64,000 nt of DNA from JAHJQZ01 sp963667595 (GCA_963667595.2 CAXXWD010000010.1:372001-436000); one strand, 5' to 3'; shown: positions 1-8,391, counted from the stretch's first letter. Made by a program: numbers and translations. Notes: generated from the sequence alone by a model not told the origin.

Positions 1-91
1 GTCATGGCGAAAGCAAGGCTTTTTTAGCCACGCCCGTTGACGGCCGGAATGACGCCCCGGCGCCGTGCAAAAAACCCGTCCCGCACGAAAT

Positions 92-142
92 TGTCACCCA
101 TGTCTTGGGGACAATCTGTTACCTATCTCTCCGGGTCAGACA
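92..142. other. Two related IS-end-like motifs upstream of the tRNA-Trp 3' end
   Basis: Positions 92-113 (TGTCACCCATGTCTTGGGGACA) and 117-142 (starting TGTTACCTATCTCTCCGGG and ending GACA) are similar to each other. Each begins TGT-ACC-AT-TCT and ends in ACA. They resemble the terminal repeats of some alphaproteobacterial insertion sequences, from memory only. No transposase lies nearby in the window, so at most this is a footprint or the edge of an element left of position 1. The rest of 1-152 shows no gene. Confidence 0.25.
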
Positions 143-152
143 AGGCTTGGCC

Positions 153-228
153 TGGCAGGGGCAGAAGGACTTGAACCCTCGACCCTCGGTTTTGGAGACC
201 GATGCTCTACCAACTGAGCTATACCCCT
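153..228 (-). tRNA. tRNA-Trp (CCA anticodon)
   Basis: Read on the minus strand the 76 bases fold as a complete cloverleaf. The acceptor 5' strand AGGGGTA pairs with TGCCCCT (one G-T pair), the discriminator is G, and a genomically encoded CCA occupies 155-153. The D arm contains GCTCAGTTGGTAGAGC, the anticodon loop is CTCCAAA with CCA in the middle, and the T arm reads GAGGGTTCAAGTCCTTC. In many alphaproteobacteria tRNA-Trp sits between tuf and secE-nusG. Here tuf is on the same strand about 2.2 kb upstream, and secE would be expected just left of the window. Confidence 0.97.
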
Positions 229-424
229 AAGGCCGGCGCGTTACTTGCCCCAGCCGAGGGAAGAATTCAAGGTGTTTCTCGGCGCAAAAGACAACCGACA
301 CCGGAAATAACCGGTTCATCTGCCGCGAAAGGGCCGCCAGATTTGGCGCGACCGGGCGTTTATCCCTTTGGCGAAAAGGTGTGGAACGCAGCCTGAAGCG
401 TATGTTTTCGTTTGGGAGCCGTGC

Positions 425-940
425 ATGGGTTTCATCAAGAATACGGTCCGTGTGCTCGGGATCGCCGGGCTTGTCGCCGGACTTTTATCCGGTGCGTCCC
501 TGGCCGAAAGCGCCAGCGCGGCGATCCGGCATCTCAAGGCGGAATTTTCCGGCAGGACCCTCGTCACATGGGACGCCCAGCACGGAACCCAGATTGAATA
601 TCTCGCCGGAAACGGCAGCACTTATCTCTGGCGCGCCGGCGATAAAAAGATCGTTTCGGGGCAGGTTCGGTTCGACACCATGTCTCTGACCTCCGCGCTC
701 CAGCCGCGCGACGCACAAAAGCCGACACCGGTCATCTGCTATCGCTACGGCGGCACCTGGAACCCCGTGACGGGCAAGGTCTCCAAATCCTGGGAATGCG
801 TCCGCCCGGAGACAAAACGCCGTCACATCCTCGACAGCGCCTCCGGCGACATCTTCAATCTGGCCGGCCGCGACAAACCACCCGTCACGCTCGACAAGAA
901 GAAATACGATATCAAGGCCCTGTTGGCCAAGATCCACTGA
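425..940 (+). CDS. Secreted protein of unknown function
   Basis: 171 residues. The ATG at 425 is chosen because GGGAG lies six bases upstream and the protein then opens with a clean signal peptide (Lys5, hydrophobic core VRVLGIAGLVAGLLSGASLA, small residues before the cut). A longer TTG-started reading from 368 would bury this signal. The mature part is basic, begins with a KAEFSGRTLVTWDAQHG segment and has two cysteines that could pair in the periplasm. I do not recognise a family. It is a single gene on the opposite strand to tuf and tRNA-Trp, so it belongs to material inserted between those two. Confidence 0.7.
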   Translation: MGFIKNTVRVLGIAGLVAGLLSGASLAESASAAIRHLKAEFSGRTLVTWDAQHGTQIEYLAGNGSTYLWRAGDKKIVSGQVRFDTMSLTSALQPRDAQKPTPVICYRYGGTWNPVTGKVSKSWECVRPETKRRHILDSASGDIFNLAGRDKPPVTLDKKKYDIKALLAKIH

Positions 941-1125
941 ACACAGGGGCCGGAGAATGAGTTGCCCGTCGTTGGGAGCTTTCAATGGCGCACGGTTGAC
1001 TGAAAAATGACTTAGCCTGCAACAACGGGTTATTGTGGCGGCAGCCGTAATCTATGCGTCATTACGCCCGGTTGTATTACGTGCCGACAAATCCACGTCA
1101 CCTCTTAAAAAAATATGGGTTGGAA

Positions 1126-2109
1126 ATGAAGATGACGCGGTTTTTGTGGGGACTGACCGCCCTTTTCGGGTTAGCCGTTGCCGGTGCGGCAGCGATATCG
1201 CCAACAACACTGTTGATCGGCAGCGGCGGCTGGGTAATGGCGGCCGAAATTGTCTACGTTCTGGTGCTTGTGGCCACGCTGTGGCTGGACATCACACCAC
1301 CGGAGATATCTTCGCGCCCATCGGGTAGTGCGGGATTTGGAATCGTGCTCACTGGCCTGATGCTCGCATTTGTCGTGCTGTTTTCGGTTGGTTCTTTCAC
1401 TCATCCCTGGTTGATGCTCGCCTTGACAGCGGGGGCTGCCGGTGCCTGGTTCATTATAGCCGAGCGCAGTTCCATCACCCCTCTCGCGGTCATTGTTGCC
1501 CTTGCCGCCGGTGCGCTCTGCTTCGGCCTTGAGGCTGTATCGGGACGTATCAGTTTCAACCAGATAGTCTATCTCAGCCTCGTGCCCGTTATGATGCTCG
1601 GTGGCTGGCTCGCCGCAAGACGCACCGGTTTGACGCAAGTTGCCAGCATGGAAGGCAATTGGATATCGGTTTTAAAGCAGATAGGCATCGGCTTGACCCT
1701 GGCTTTGCCGCCTGCCCTGCTCAACATCTCGGCGGGCGCGCATCAAGGCGATTCCTGGGTCACCACCCCCTGGTTGAGCCTTACGGCGCTCACGCCGGGT
1801 ATTGCCGAAGAGGCGATGGCGCGGCTCGCCATATTGAGCGTCAGTTTCCTTTTGCTCGCCGGCAGGCGTGGGGGTAGCAGCAAAACGGCGCTTGCCGTCG
1901 CCATTCTCATCGCGGCCTTCGCACATGGCCTCGCGCATGTGCCCGTGTCGCTATTGTTTGGTCCGGCCGGCGGGACGATGATTCTCGCGAGCCTTTTGTT
2001 CGGAGTGCCAATGGGGCTCGTTTTCGTGCGTTTCGGTTTCGAAGCGGCCGTGGCCTATCATTTCTTCATCGATTTCGTTCGATTTCTAACCGCCTATTTG
2101 GTCGGATAA
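1126..2109 (+). CDS. CPBP family intramembrane metalloprotease
   Basis: About 327 residues with some eight hydrophobic segments. The C-terminal third carries the CPBP (Rce1/Abi) signature in order: EEAMAR (the EExxxR motif), FAHGLAH and HFFIDF (HxxxD). These residues form the catalytic site of this membrane protease family, so activity is plausible. The substrate is unknown; family members process prenylated or signal-type peptides or act in bacteriocin self-immunity. The start is uncertain: ATGs at 1054, 1126 and 1132 are all in frame and none has a strong ribosome binding site. The gene is monocistronic and ends five bases before a strong terminator hairpin. Confidence 0.8.
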   Translation: MKMTRFLWGLTALFGLAVAGAAAISPTTLLIGSGGWVMAAEIVYVLVLVATLWLDITPPEISSRPSGSAGFGIVLTGLMLAFVVLFSVGSFTHPWLMLALTAGAAGAWFIIAERSSITPLAVIVALAAGALCFGLEAVSGRISFNQIVYLSLVPVMMLGGWLAARRTGLTQVASMEGNWISVLKQIGIGLTLALPPALLNISAGAHQGDSWVTTPWLSLTALTPGIAEEAMARLAILSVSFLLLAGRRGGSSKTALAVAILIAAFAHGLAHVPVSLLFGPAGGTMILASLLFGVPMGLVFVRFGFEAAVAYHFFIDFVRFLTAYLVG

Positions 2110-2113
2110 GTTG

Positions 2114-2139
2114 AAAAGGGCGCCCGAAGGCGCCCTTTT
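2114..2139. terminator. Rho-independent terminator after the CPBP gene
   Basis: AAAAGGGCGCC (2114-2124) pairs perfectly with GGCGCCCTTTT (2129-2139) around a CGAA loop. The T run on one side and A run on the other make it usable in both directions, for the plus-strand CPBP gene and for transcripts crossing the tandem repeat from tuf. Confidence 0.85.
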
Positions 2140-2170
2140 GAAATCCTTGTTTCGCGTCTTGCCCATCAAG

Positions 2171-2420
2171 CATAGCTCCTCCGGGCGTTCAGCCTTCGCG
2201 GCCCCAGCCCTGCGAGCGTAGCTCTCCGGGCGTTCAGTCCTCGCGGTCTCAGCCCTGCGAGCGTAGCTCTCCGGACGTTCAGTCCTCGCGGCCTCGGCCC
2301 TGCGAGCGTAGCTCTCCGGACGTTCAGTCCTCGCGGCCTCGGCCCTGCGAGCGTAGCTCTCCGGGCGTTCAGTCCCCGCGGCCTCAGCCCTGCGAGCGTA
2401 GCTCTCCGGGCGTTCAGTCC
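2171..2420. repeat. 45-bp tandem repeat (about 5.5 copies), open in one minus-strand frame
   Basis: Copies begin at 2212, 2257, 2302, 2347 and 2392 (truncated), with a more diverged copy at 2171-2211. Unit length is exactly 45 bp, so all units stay in the same frame. One minus-strand frame is open across the array and would encode a 15-residue repeat, TERPESYARRAEAAR. It starts in the tuf terminator hairpin at 2442 and has no ribosome binding site, so translation is doubtful. There are no spacers, so it is not CRISPR. The array lies directly 3' of tuf. Confidence 0.85.
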
Positions 2421-2421
2421 T

Positions 2422-2446
2422 AAAATTGGTCCACTGGACCAATTTT
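2422..2446 (-). terminator. Terminator hairpin of tuf (GTCCACTGGAC core)
   Basis: An 11-bp perfect stem, AAAATTGGTCC / GGACCAATTTT, with a 3-base loop, 23 bases after the tuf stop. A smaller hairpin GCGCC-GAA-GGCGC (2447-2459) sits between. The last four stem bases and the loop (GTCCACTGGAC) recur in the dispersed repeats at 13694-13718 and 46361-46385, where the outer arms differ but still pair. Confidence 0.7.
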
Positions 2447-2468
2447 GCGCCGAAGGCGCCGGACTGAA

Positions 2469-3659
2469 CTACTCGATGATTTTGGCGACGACGCCGGAAC
2501 CGACGGTACGGCCGCCTTCACGGATGGCGAAGCGGAGCTTCTCTTCCATGGCGATCGGAACGATCAGCTCGACGCCAAGTTCGATGTTGTCTCCCGGCAT
2601 CACCATCTCAGTGCCTTCCGGAAGCGTCACAACACCCGTCACGTCCGTCGTCCGGAAGTAAAACTGCGGACGATAGTTCCCGAAGAACGGCGTATGACGC
2701 CCGCCTTCATCCTTGGTCAGAATGTAGGCCGATCCCTCGAACTTCGTGTGCGGCGTCACCGAACCCGGCTTGCAAAGAACCTGGCCACGCTCAACCTGGT
2801 TGCGGTCGATGCCACGGATCAGCGCGCCGATATTGTCGCCCGCCTCACCCTGGTCCAGAAGCTTGCGGAACATCTCGACGCCGGTCACAACCGTCTTCTG
2901 CGTCGGCTTGATCCCGACAATCTCGACTTCTTCGCCAACCTTGATCACGCCACGCTCGACACGACCCGTCACAACCGTGCCGCGACCCGAAATCGAAAAC
3001 ACGTCTTCGATCGGCATCAGGAACGGCTTGTCAACAGGACGCGCAGGCTGCGGAATGTAGTCGTCAACCGCTTTCATCAGCTCAACGATCGAGTCATGGC
3101 CCATCTTCTTGTCGCCACCCTCGAGCGCAACAAGCGCAGACCCCTTGATGATCGGAATGTCGTCGCCCGGGAAGTCGTAGCTCGACAAAAGCTCGCGAAC
3201 CTCAAGCTCAACAAGCTCCAAAAGCTCCTCGTCATCAACCTGATCGCACTTGTTCAGGTAAACAACCATCGCCGGAACACCAACCTGATAGGCCAGAAGA
3301 ATATGCTCCCGCGTCTGCGGCATCGGACCGTCCGCAGCCGAAACCACCAAAATGGCCCCGTCCATCTGCGCCGCACCCGTGATCATGTTCTTCACATAGT
3401 CAGCGTGGCCGGGGCAGTCCACATGCGCGTAGTGACGCTTCGCCGTCTCATACTCAACATGCGCCGTGTTGATCGTGATCCCACGCGCCTTCTCCTCAGG
3501 CGCAGCGTCAATCTGGTCGTACGCCTTGAACTGCGCACCACCTTCTTCCGCCAAAACCATCGTAATCGCCGCCGTCAGCGTCGTCTTGCCATGGTCAACA
3601 TGCCCAATCGTGCCAATGTTGCAGTGCGGCTTCGTCCGCGAAAACTTTTCCTTCGCCAT
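2469..3659 (-). CDS. tuf: Elongation factor Tu
   Basis: 396 residues, full length. The GTPase domain carries GHVDHGKTTL (P-loop), the switch region RGITIN, DCPGHADYVKNM, and NKCD for guanine specificity. Domains 2 and 3 follow and the protein ends GVVAKIIE. It delivers aminoacyl-tRNA to the ribosome in the cytoplasm. No fusA or rpsG lies upstream: the adjacent gene is divergent, so this is a stand-alone tuf copy of the kind usually followed by tRNA-Trp. A second copy in the str operon is common in the group but cannot be seen here. Confidence 0.99.
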   Translation of the reverse strand: MAKEKFSRTKPHCNIGTIGHVDHGKTTLTAAITMVLAEEGGAQFKAYDQIDAAPEEKARGITINTAHVEYETAKRHYAHVDCPGHADYVKNMITGAAQMDGAILVVSAADGPMPQTREHILLAYQVGVPAMVVYLNKCDQVDDEELLELVELEVRELLSSYDFPGDDIPIIKGSALVALEGGDKKMGHDSIVELMKAVDDYIPQPARPVDKPFLMPIEDVFSISGRGTVVTGRVERGVIKVGEEVEIVGIKPTQKTVVTGVEMFRKLLDQGEAGDNIGALIRGIDRNQVERGQVLCKPGSVTPHTKFEGSAYILTKDEGGRHTPFFGNYRPQFYFRTTDVTGVVTLPEGTEMVMPGDNIELGVELIVPIAMEEKLRFAIREGGRTVGSGVVAKIIE

Positions 3660-4005
3660 TTCGCTCAGTCAATCCCCTGAGGTTGCATTTCGAGGCCGTT
3701 TAGCGGGTTCGCAAGGGCGTGACAAGTCTCTTCTTGGTCAAGTCCCCGTCACGAAACACCCCGTCAAAGCCTCATGTGTCCGCAACAACATATCCCGGAA
3801 AACATGGGACCGTCCATTATGGTCGGTCCCTGGCGAGGTGCGCCGAATTATACGTCCTGATCTGTTGCGAGACCGGCACCGGCACCGTGCCGCCCGGATG
3901 GCCGCGTTTCTTTTCCGCTGCAAGCCGATCCTCGAGATGAACCGCCACCGCGCCGGCCTCGATCTGGCTCGACAAGAATCGTCGGGCGATCAAGCATTTC
4001 CCTTC

Positions 4006-4120
4006 AAGTAAAGTGCGTAATGTAAAGATTTGACATTCGGCACGTTATGGCAAGAATTTTCGCCATGACACCTTGTAAAGGTGTAAATTCGTGCATGGGA
4101 CGCGCTGAAAAAGTGTAAAA
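4006..4120 (+). promoter_or_regulatory. Repeated TGTAAA boxes upstream of the ScfR-type regulator
   Basis: TGTAAAG (4021-4027), TTGTAAAG (4073-4080), GTGTAAAT (4081-4088) and GTGTAAAA (4113-4120) lie within 100 bases, with AAGTAAAG at 4007-4014. TTGACA (4030-4035) could be a -35 element with AAGAAT (4052-4057) as a poor -10. Regulators of this family bind short direct repeats and autoregulate, so these are candidate operator half-sites. The remainder of 3660-4005 shows no gene. Confidence 0.4.
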
Positions 4121-4148
4121 CGTGAAAAGTGTCAGCGGGGAGCACGGG

Positions 4149-5561
4149 ATGCGGGACATCGAACAACTCAAAATCGGTGGCAAGATCAGGCGACTGAGGC
4201 GGCAACGCCATATCACCCAGGCCGATCTCGCGGCGGCGCTGGGCATTTCGCCGAGCTATCTCAACCTGATCGAGCACAATCGGCGCAACGTCAACGTGCC
4301 GCTTTTGCTGACCATTTCCGGCTATTTCGGCGTCGAGGCCGGCGAACTGGCCGAAAGCGACGATGCCCGGCTTGCCGGCGACCTGATGGAGGTGTTCGGC
4401 GACGAGGCCTTTGCCGACGAGGACCTGACCAATCAGGACATCCGCGAGTTCGCCCGCACCTCTCCGGCCGTGGCACACACGGTTTTGCGGCTGTTCGACC
4501 GCTATCGCGACTATCGCGAACGCGGCCAGGTCGGGCTCAATACCGAAACGGCGGAACGCGTCTTTCATCGCGCCACCGACGCCATCTCGGATTTCTTGCA
4601 GGAACACGCCAACCATTTTCCCGAAATCGAGGCGGAAGCCGAACGAATCCGCCATGACATCGACAATTCCTCGACGGTGTTCGAACTGGGATTCCGGACC
4701 TTCCTGCTGAACGTCTTGGGCATCGAATGGCGTTATGTCTCGCTGCCGCACGGCATGGCGCTACGCTTAGCCAATCACGGGCGGATGATCGAGATCTCGG
4801 ACCTTCTGAGCGCCGAAAGCGCCCTGTTCACCGTGGCGCATCATACGGCGCACATGGTGGCCAAATCGGCCATAGACGGCATCGTCTCGGCGCGCTTTAC
4901 CGAAGACAGCGACGCCCCTGCCCTGGCGCGCAACGTGCTCGCCTCCTATTTCGCCGCAGCGCTGATCATGCCTTATCAGCCGTTTTTACGGGCCTGCCGC
5001 GAGACGCGCTACGACATCGAACGGCTGATGCGGCGCTTCTCGGCCAGCTTCGAACAGGTCGCCCACCGTATGACGACGCTGCAACGTCCGGGCGCCCAGG
5101 GCATTCCCTTGCATCTCATCCGCACCGATATCGCCGGCAACATCTCCAAGCGCTTTTCGCTCTCCGGCATCCACATTCCGCGCCATGCCGGCGCCTGTCC
5201 GCGCTGGAACGTTTATTCGGCCTTCCTGAGGCCGGGGCGGATCAGCGTGCAGATCTCGCGCATGCCCAATGGCGACACGTTCTTCTGCATCGCCCAGGCC
5301 TTCGAAAAGGGCGGGCACTCCTATTCCTCGGTAAGGCGCTACATGTCGATCGGGCTCGGCTGCGACATCGCCTATGCCCGCCAGATGGTCTATTCGGACG
5401 GGGTCGACCTGACCAACGAAAGCCTCGCCGTCCCGGTCGGCGTTTCCTGCCGCATCTGCCCGCGCATGGATTGCGAACAGCGCGCCCACCCGCCGGCCAA
5501 CCACCGCTTCCGCATCGAGGACGATTTGAGGGCCGAGAGCATTTACGGGCACATGCGGTAG
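4149..5561 (+). CDS. XRE-family regulator of the ScfR/RamB type (short-chain fatty acyl regulator)
   Basis: 470 residues. An N-terminal XRE helix-turn-helix (about residues 6-60, with SPSYLNLIEHNRR as recognition helix) is followed by an IrrE-like region (about 150-270). There the metallopeptidase HExxH motif is degenerate (HHTAH), so no protease activity is expected. The C-terminal DUF2083 part contains the family cysteine cluster SCRICPRMDCEQRA. Family members sense acyl-CoA and control acetate, propionate and glyoxylate-cycle genes. No such target lies next to it. ATG at 4149 is preferred over an upstream GTG (4122) because GGGGAG sits six bases before it. Repeated TGTAAA boxes upstream suggest autoregulation. 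Confidence 0.9.
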   Translation: MRDIEQLKIGGKIRRLRRQRHITQADLAAALGISPSYLNLIEHNRRNVNVPLLLTISGYFGVEAGELAESDDARLAGDLMEVFGDEAFADEDLTNQDIREFARTSPAVAHTVLRLFDRYRDYRERGQVGLNTETAERVFHRATDAISDFLQEHANHFPEIEAEAERIRHDIDNSSTVFELGFRTFLLNVLGIEWRYVSLPHGMALRLANHGRMIEISDLLSAESALFTVAHHTAHMVAKSAIDGIVSARFTEDSDAPALARNVLASYFAAALIMPYQPFLRACRETRYDIERLMRRFSASFEQVAHRMTTLQRPGAQGIPLHLIRTDIAGNISKRFSLSGIHIPRHAGACPRWNVYSAFLRPGRISVQISRMPNGDTFFCIAQAFEKGGHSYSSVRRYMSIGLGCDIAYARQMVYSDGVDLTNESLAVPVGVSCRICPRMDCEQRAHPPANHRFRIEDDLRAESIYGHMR

Positions 5562-5646
5562 GGGACGGAGTTGCAGAGATTGGTACGTGAGGGCTGAGGA
5601 CGTCGTGTGGGGCAGATAACCGGAAAAGCGGCGCCGAGCGACTGCT

Positions 5647-5739
5647 TTGCGCCCATCTCGGCCGTTCAGGCAGACTCGGACTTTTGCTGAAAACGGACAT
5701 TGTCTGCGTTGGTGCTTGAGAGTCCGATTCTGCCGCGAT
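5647..5739. other. Intergenic region with degenerate dispersed-repeat fragments
   Basis: The 178-base gap 5562-5739 carries no gene. TTGCGCCCATCTCGG near 5647 recurs at about 13914, next to another short shared block (13901-13920). It looks like a decayed copy of a genome-wide palindromic element. No clear terminator is visible. Confidence 0.35.
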
Positions 5740-6540
5740 CTATCTCCGATGAAAGCCGGAGTCTGCGTCACCGCGGGGCGGTTGCCAGGCAATGACGCCG
5801 ATCTCGACCTCGGCGGCGTCGCTGATCTCGTCCTGACCAGGATACATCTCGGCGGCGAGCGCCGCGAGGCGGTCCCGGTTCGGTTCGACGCCGCGGATCG
5901 ACAAATGCCCAGAGGCGTCTTCGATGGCCGTCGCAACGGGGCGCGTGCGCGGCCAACTATCCTCGATCCATGTCGGTTCGGGATGACGTCCCAGCGCCGC
6001 CAACAGCTCGAGCGCGGCGGGCAATCCGTACGGCACCTGCCAGGGCAGATCATGGGCGGCAAAGGCAGCCTTTAGCCAAGGGTCTTCGCGCTTATGACCC
6101 CAGCCGATGAAGACACACCAGCCGCGACAGCAAGCCTCCATGCGCGCGAAATCCGCAGCCGCGCGGAAGCCCGGCACCATCTGCGCGAAAACGGTATCGA
6201 AGGCTTTTTCCCAGCCGCGTTCTTTTGGGTCGATCTGCTGCCAAGCGGCTTCGACCGTTTCGACATTCCGCTCGCCGGCATTGATCCTGAGTTCGGCCAG
6301 CATGCCCGGCGAGACGTCCACCGCCGTGACCTCGGCGCCCTGCTCGGCCGCCCAGAGGCTGAACACGCCGGTCCCGGCGCCGATGTCGAGACAGCGCTGC
6401 CCGGCGCGGGGGTATGCGGCCTCGGGCACATGTGCGAGCCGCTGCAACATCTTTTCGCGATGCTGTTCGCTCAGTGCAGCCGGGAAGGTTTTGGCCCGTG
6501 AGTTCCAGAATGCCGCTTGTTTTTCCGGCTCGGTGTACAT
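5740..6540 (-). CDS. Class I SAM-dependent methyltransferase linked to a metal-chelate ABC importer
   Basis: 266 residues. The Rossmann SAM-binding motif CLDIGAGTGVFSLWAA (about 49-64) is followed by the acidic loop VTAVDVS (about 72-78), as in UbiE-like methyltransferases. It is the last gene of a four-gene minus-strand unit, 10 bases after the ATPase, with GAAGGA before its ATG. Small-molecule methyltransferases beside FecCD-type importers suggest modification of the imported chelate, chelator or corrinoid, but the substrate cannot be read from sequence. It could also be unrelated to transport and merely cotranscribed. Confidence 0.85.
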   Translation of the reverse strand: MYTEPEKQAAFWNSRAKTFPAALSEQHREKMLQRLAHVPEAAYPRAGQRCLDIGAGTGVFSLWAAEQGAEVTAVDVSPGMLAELRINAGERNVETVEAAWQQIDPKERGWEKAFDTVFAQMVPGFRAAADFARMEACCRGWCVFIGWGHKREDPWLKAAFAAHDLPWQVPYGLPAALELLAALGRHPEPTWIEDSWPRTRPVATAIEDASGHLSIRGVEPNRDRLAALAAEMYPGQDEISDAAEVEIGVIAWQPPRGDADSGFHRR

Positions 6541-6550
6541 GTTTTATCCT

Positions 6551-7300
6551 TCAGGTGGGGACGACGACGGGCACGCCGTCGATCTGGTGAATCTGGACCG
6601 GCTGCGCATAGGCTTCTGAAACGAGCTCGGCGGAAACCTCGGCAACCGGGCCGCTGGAGAGAATGCGTCCGTCCTTGAGAAACAGGACGTCGTCGGCGAA
6701 GCGCAGCGCCATATTGAGATCGTGCATTGTCATGACGACGGCCATGCGCCCGTCGTCGACGATCTCGCGCAAGAGCGAAAGGATCTCGATCTGGTTGCGT
6801 AGATCGAGGGCGCTTGTCGGCTCGTCGAGCAGCATCAGGCGCGGCTCCTGCACCAGCGCGCGGGCGATAGACACTTTCTGGAACTCACCCCCGCTCAACT
6901 CTGCGACATGCCTCAACGCCAGCGGCACCAGTCCGAGACGACCGATGATGGCTTCGGTCAGGGCGATGTCGGCTTTGGAGACCTGCCAGCTCATATGTGG
7001 CTTGCGGCCCATCAACACCGCGTCGAACACCGTCAGCCGTGAGGTCTCGCAGCGTTGCGCGACATAGCCAACACGCGTGGCGATCGCCGACGGCGCGAGG
7101 TGGCGGAGGTCGTCGCCATCGACCAGGATCGTGCCGGCGCTCGATTTGAGAATGCCGTTGAGGCATTTGAGCAGCGTCGTCTTTCCGACGCCGTTGGGTC
7201 CGAGGATGACGAGGATCCGGCCGGGATCGGCGCGAAGCGCGATATCGGTAAGGATGGTGTGTTCTTTGAAGGAAAAGCCGAGCCCGTTCGTTTGCAACAT
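6551..7300 (-). CDS. FecE/BtuD-type ABC transporter ATP-binding protein
   Basis: 249 residues, usual length for the family. Walker A is GPNGVGKTT (about 35-43), the Q-loop lies in GYVAQRCE, the signature is LSGGEFQKVSIARAL, Walker B is LMLLDEPTSALD and the H-loop is MTMHDLNM. It energises the FecCD permease encoded two bases upstream. Divalent-metal chelate, siderophore, heme and corrinoid ATPases share this architecture and cannot be separated by eye. Confidence 0.93.
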   Translation of the reverse strand: MLQTNGLGFSFKEHTILTDIALRADPGRILVILGPNGVGKTTLLKCLNGILKSSAGTILVDGDDLRHLAPSAIATRVGYVAQRCETSRLTVFDAVLMGRKPHMSWQVSKADIALTEAIIGRLGLVPLALRHVAELSGGEFQKVSIARALVQEPRLMLLDEPTSALDLRNQIEILSLLREIVDDGRMAVVMTMHDLNMALRFADDVLFLKDGRILSSGPVAEVSAELVSEAYAQPVQIHQIDGVPVVVPT

Positions 7301-7302
7301 GA

Positions 7303-8391
7303 TCAGCGTCTCCTGATGATCAGCCAGATGAAAACCGGCGCGCCGAGAAAGGCCGTAAGGATCGAGACCGGCAGCAGATGCGGCGCCAGAATGAGACGTG
7401 CGGCCGTGTCGGCCACCAGGAGCAGCACGCCGCCGCCGAACAGACAGGCCGGCAGCAGGAAGCGGTGATCGGAGCCGATGACCCTTCGGATCATGTGCGG
7501 CACCACTAGGCCGACAAAACCGATAATGCCGAGAAAGGAGATCGAGACTGCCGTCAGCAGCGAAGCCAGGATCATGCCGACCGTGCGCAGGCGTTCGACC
7601 CGGACGCCCAGCCCCTTGGCAGTCTCGTCACCGGCGTCGATGGCGTTGTAGTTCCAGCTCTGGGCGATGAAATAAAGGCTGGTGACAACGGTGATAACGG
7701 CGAGCAGGCCCAGTTCGCTCCAGTCAGCGCGCGAGGTGTCGCCGAAGGTCCAGAACACAATGGCGGCCAATTCCACATCGTCGGCGAAATATTGCAGGAA
7801 CATGGTACCGGCCGAGAACAACGAGCCGAGCGCCACCCCGGTCAGCACCATGACTTCGGGTGCCGCGCCGCGCATCCGGGCGATCAGAACAATGACCGCC
7901 GCCGAGACGAGACTAAACACGAAGGCGCCAAGGGTCGTCATATAGGGGTTGTAGATCGCCATGGTGCCGGCCTGCGACGCCGTCATTTCGCCCGCACCGA
8001 GGAACACGACGGCAATGGCGGCGCCGAAAGCCGCGGCGTGGGAAATGCCCAGCGTAAACGGCGATCCCAGCGGATTTCTCAGGATCGACTGCATCGCTGC
8101 GCCGGACACCGCCAGCCCGGCACCGGCAAGGATCGCGGCCAGCGCCTGCGGCAGGCGAATGTTCCAAACAATGATCTCGATGCGGTGCGCCACCTCCGCA
8201 CCGACAAGGGTGCGGGCCACGTCGCCCAGCGGCACGTTCGCCGCGCCCAATGACAGGGCGATTAGCAAAAGCGGCAACAGGACGAGCGCGAGACCGGCGA
8301 CAAACACGATTTTGCCGGCGACATAGCTCGAATAACCGGATTGAATGCTTTCTTCTTGGGGCGCCTTGTCCGCTCTTGCGGCAAGACTCAT
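7303..8391 (-). CDS. FecCD-type ABC transporter permease
   Basis: 362 residues with about ten transmembrane helices after a 30-residue cytoplasmic leader. Family features include the AGAGLAVSGAAMQSILRNPL region and IGFVGLVVPHMIRR, which couples to the ATPase. It overlaps the upstream binding-protein gene by four bases (ATGA) and is followed after two bases by the ATPase, so the unit is cotranscribed. Only one permease gene is present, implying a homodimeric channel as in BtuC or FhuB-like half units. Confidence 0.94.
   Translation of the reverse strand: MSLAARADKAPQEESIQSGYSSYVAGKIVFVAGLALVLLPLLLIALSLGAANVPLGDVARTLVGAEVAHRIEIIVWNIRLPQALAAILAGAGLAVSGAAMQSILRNPLGSPFTLGISHAAAFGAAIAVVFLGAGEMTASQAGTMAIYNPYMTTLGAFVFSLVSAAVIVLIARMRGAAPEVMVLTGVALGSLFSAGTMFLQYFADDVELAAIVFWTFGDTSRADWSELGLLAVITVVTSLYFIAQSWNYNAIDAGDETAKGLGVRVERLRTVGMILASLLTAVSISFLGIIGFVGLVVPHMIRRVIGSDHRFLLPACLFGGGVLLLVADTAARLILAPHLLPVSILTAFLGAPVFIWLIIRRR

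Noticed and set aside
2171..2420. Repeat array as a CRISPR locus
   Set aside because: Units are contiguous 45-mers without unique spacers, and no cas gene is present.
2445..3680. Long open frame antisense to tuf
   Set aside because: It mirrors the strongly biased tuf codons, has an Arg/His-rich composition without any family motif, and tuf on the other strand is certain.
4986..6062. 358-codon minus-strand frame across the ScfR gene end and the methyltransferase
   Set aside because: It overlaps two well-supported genes and gives Arg/Pro-rich low-complexity protein with no motif.
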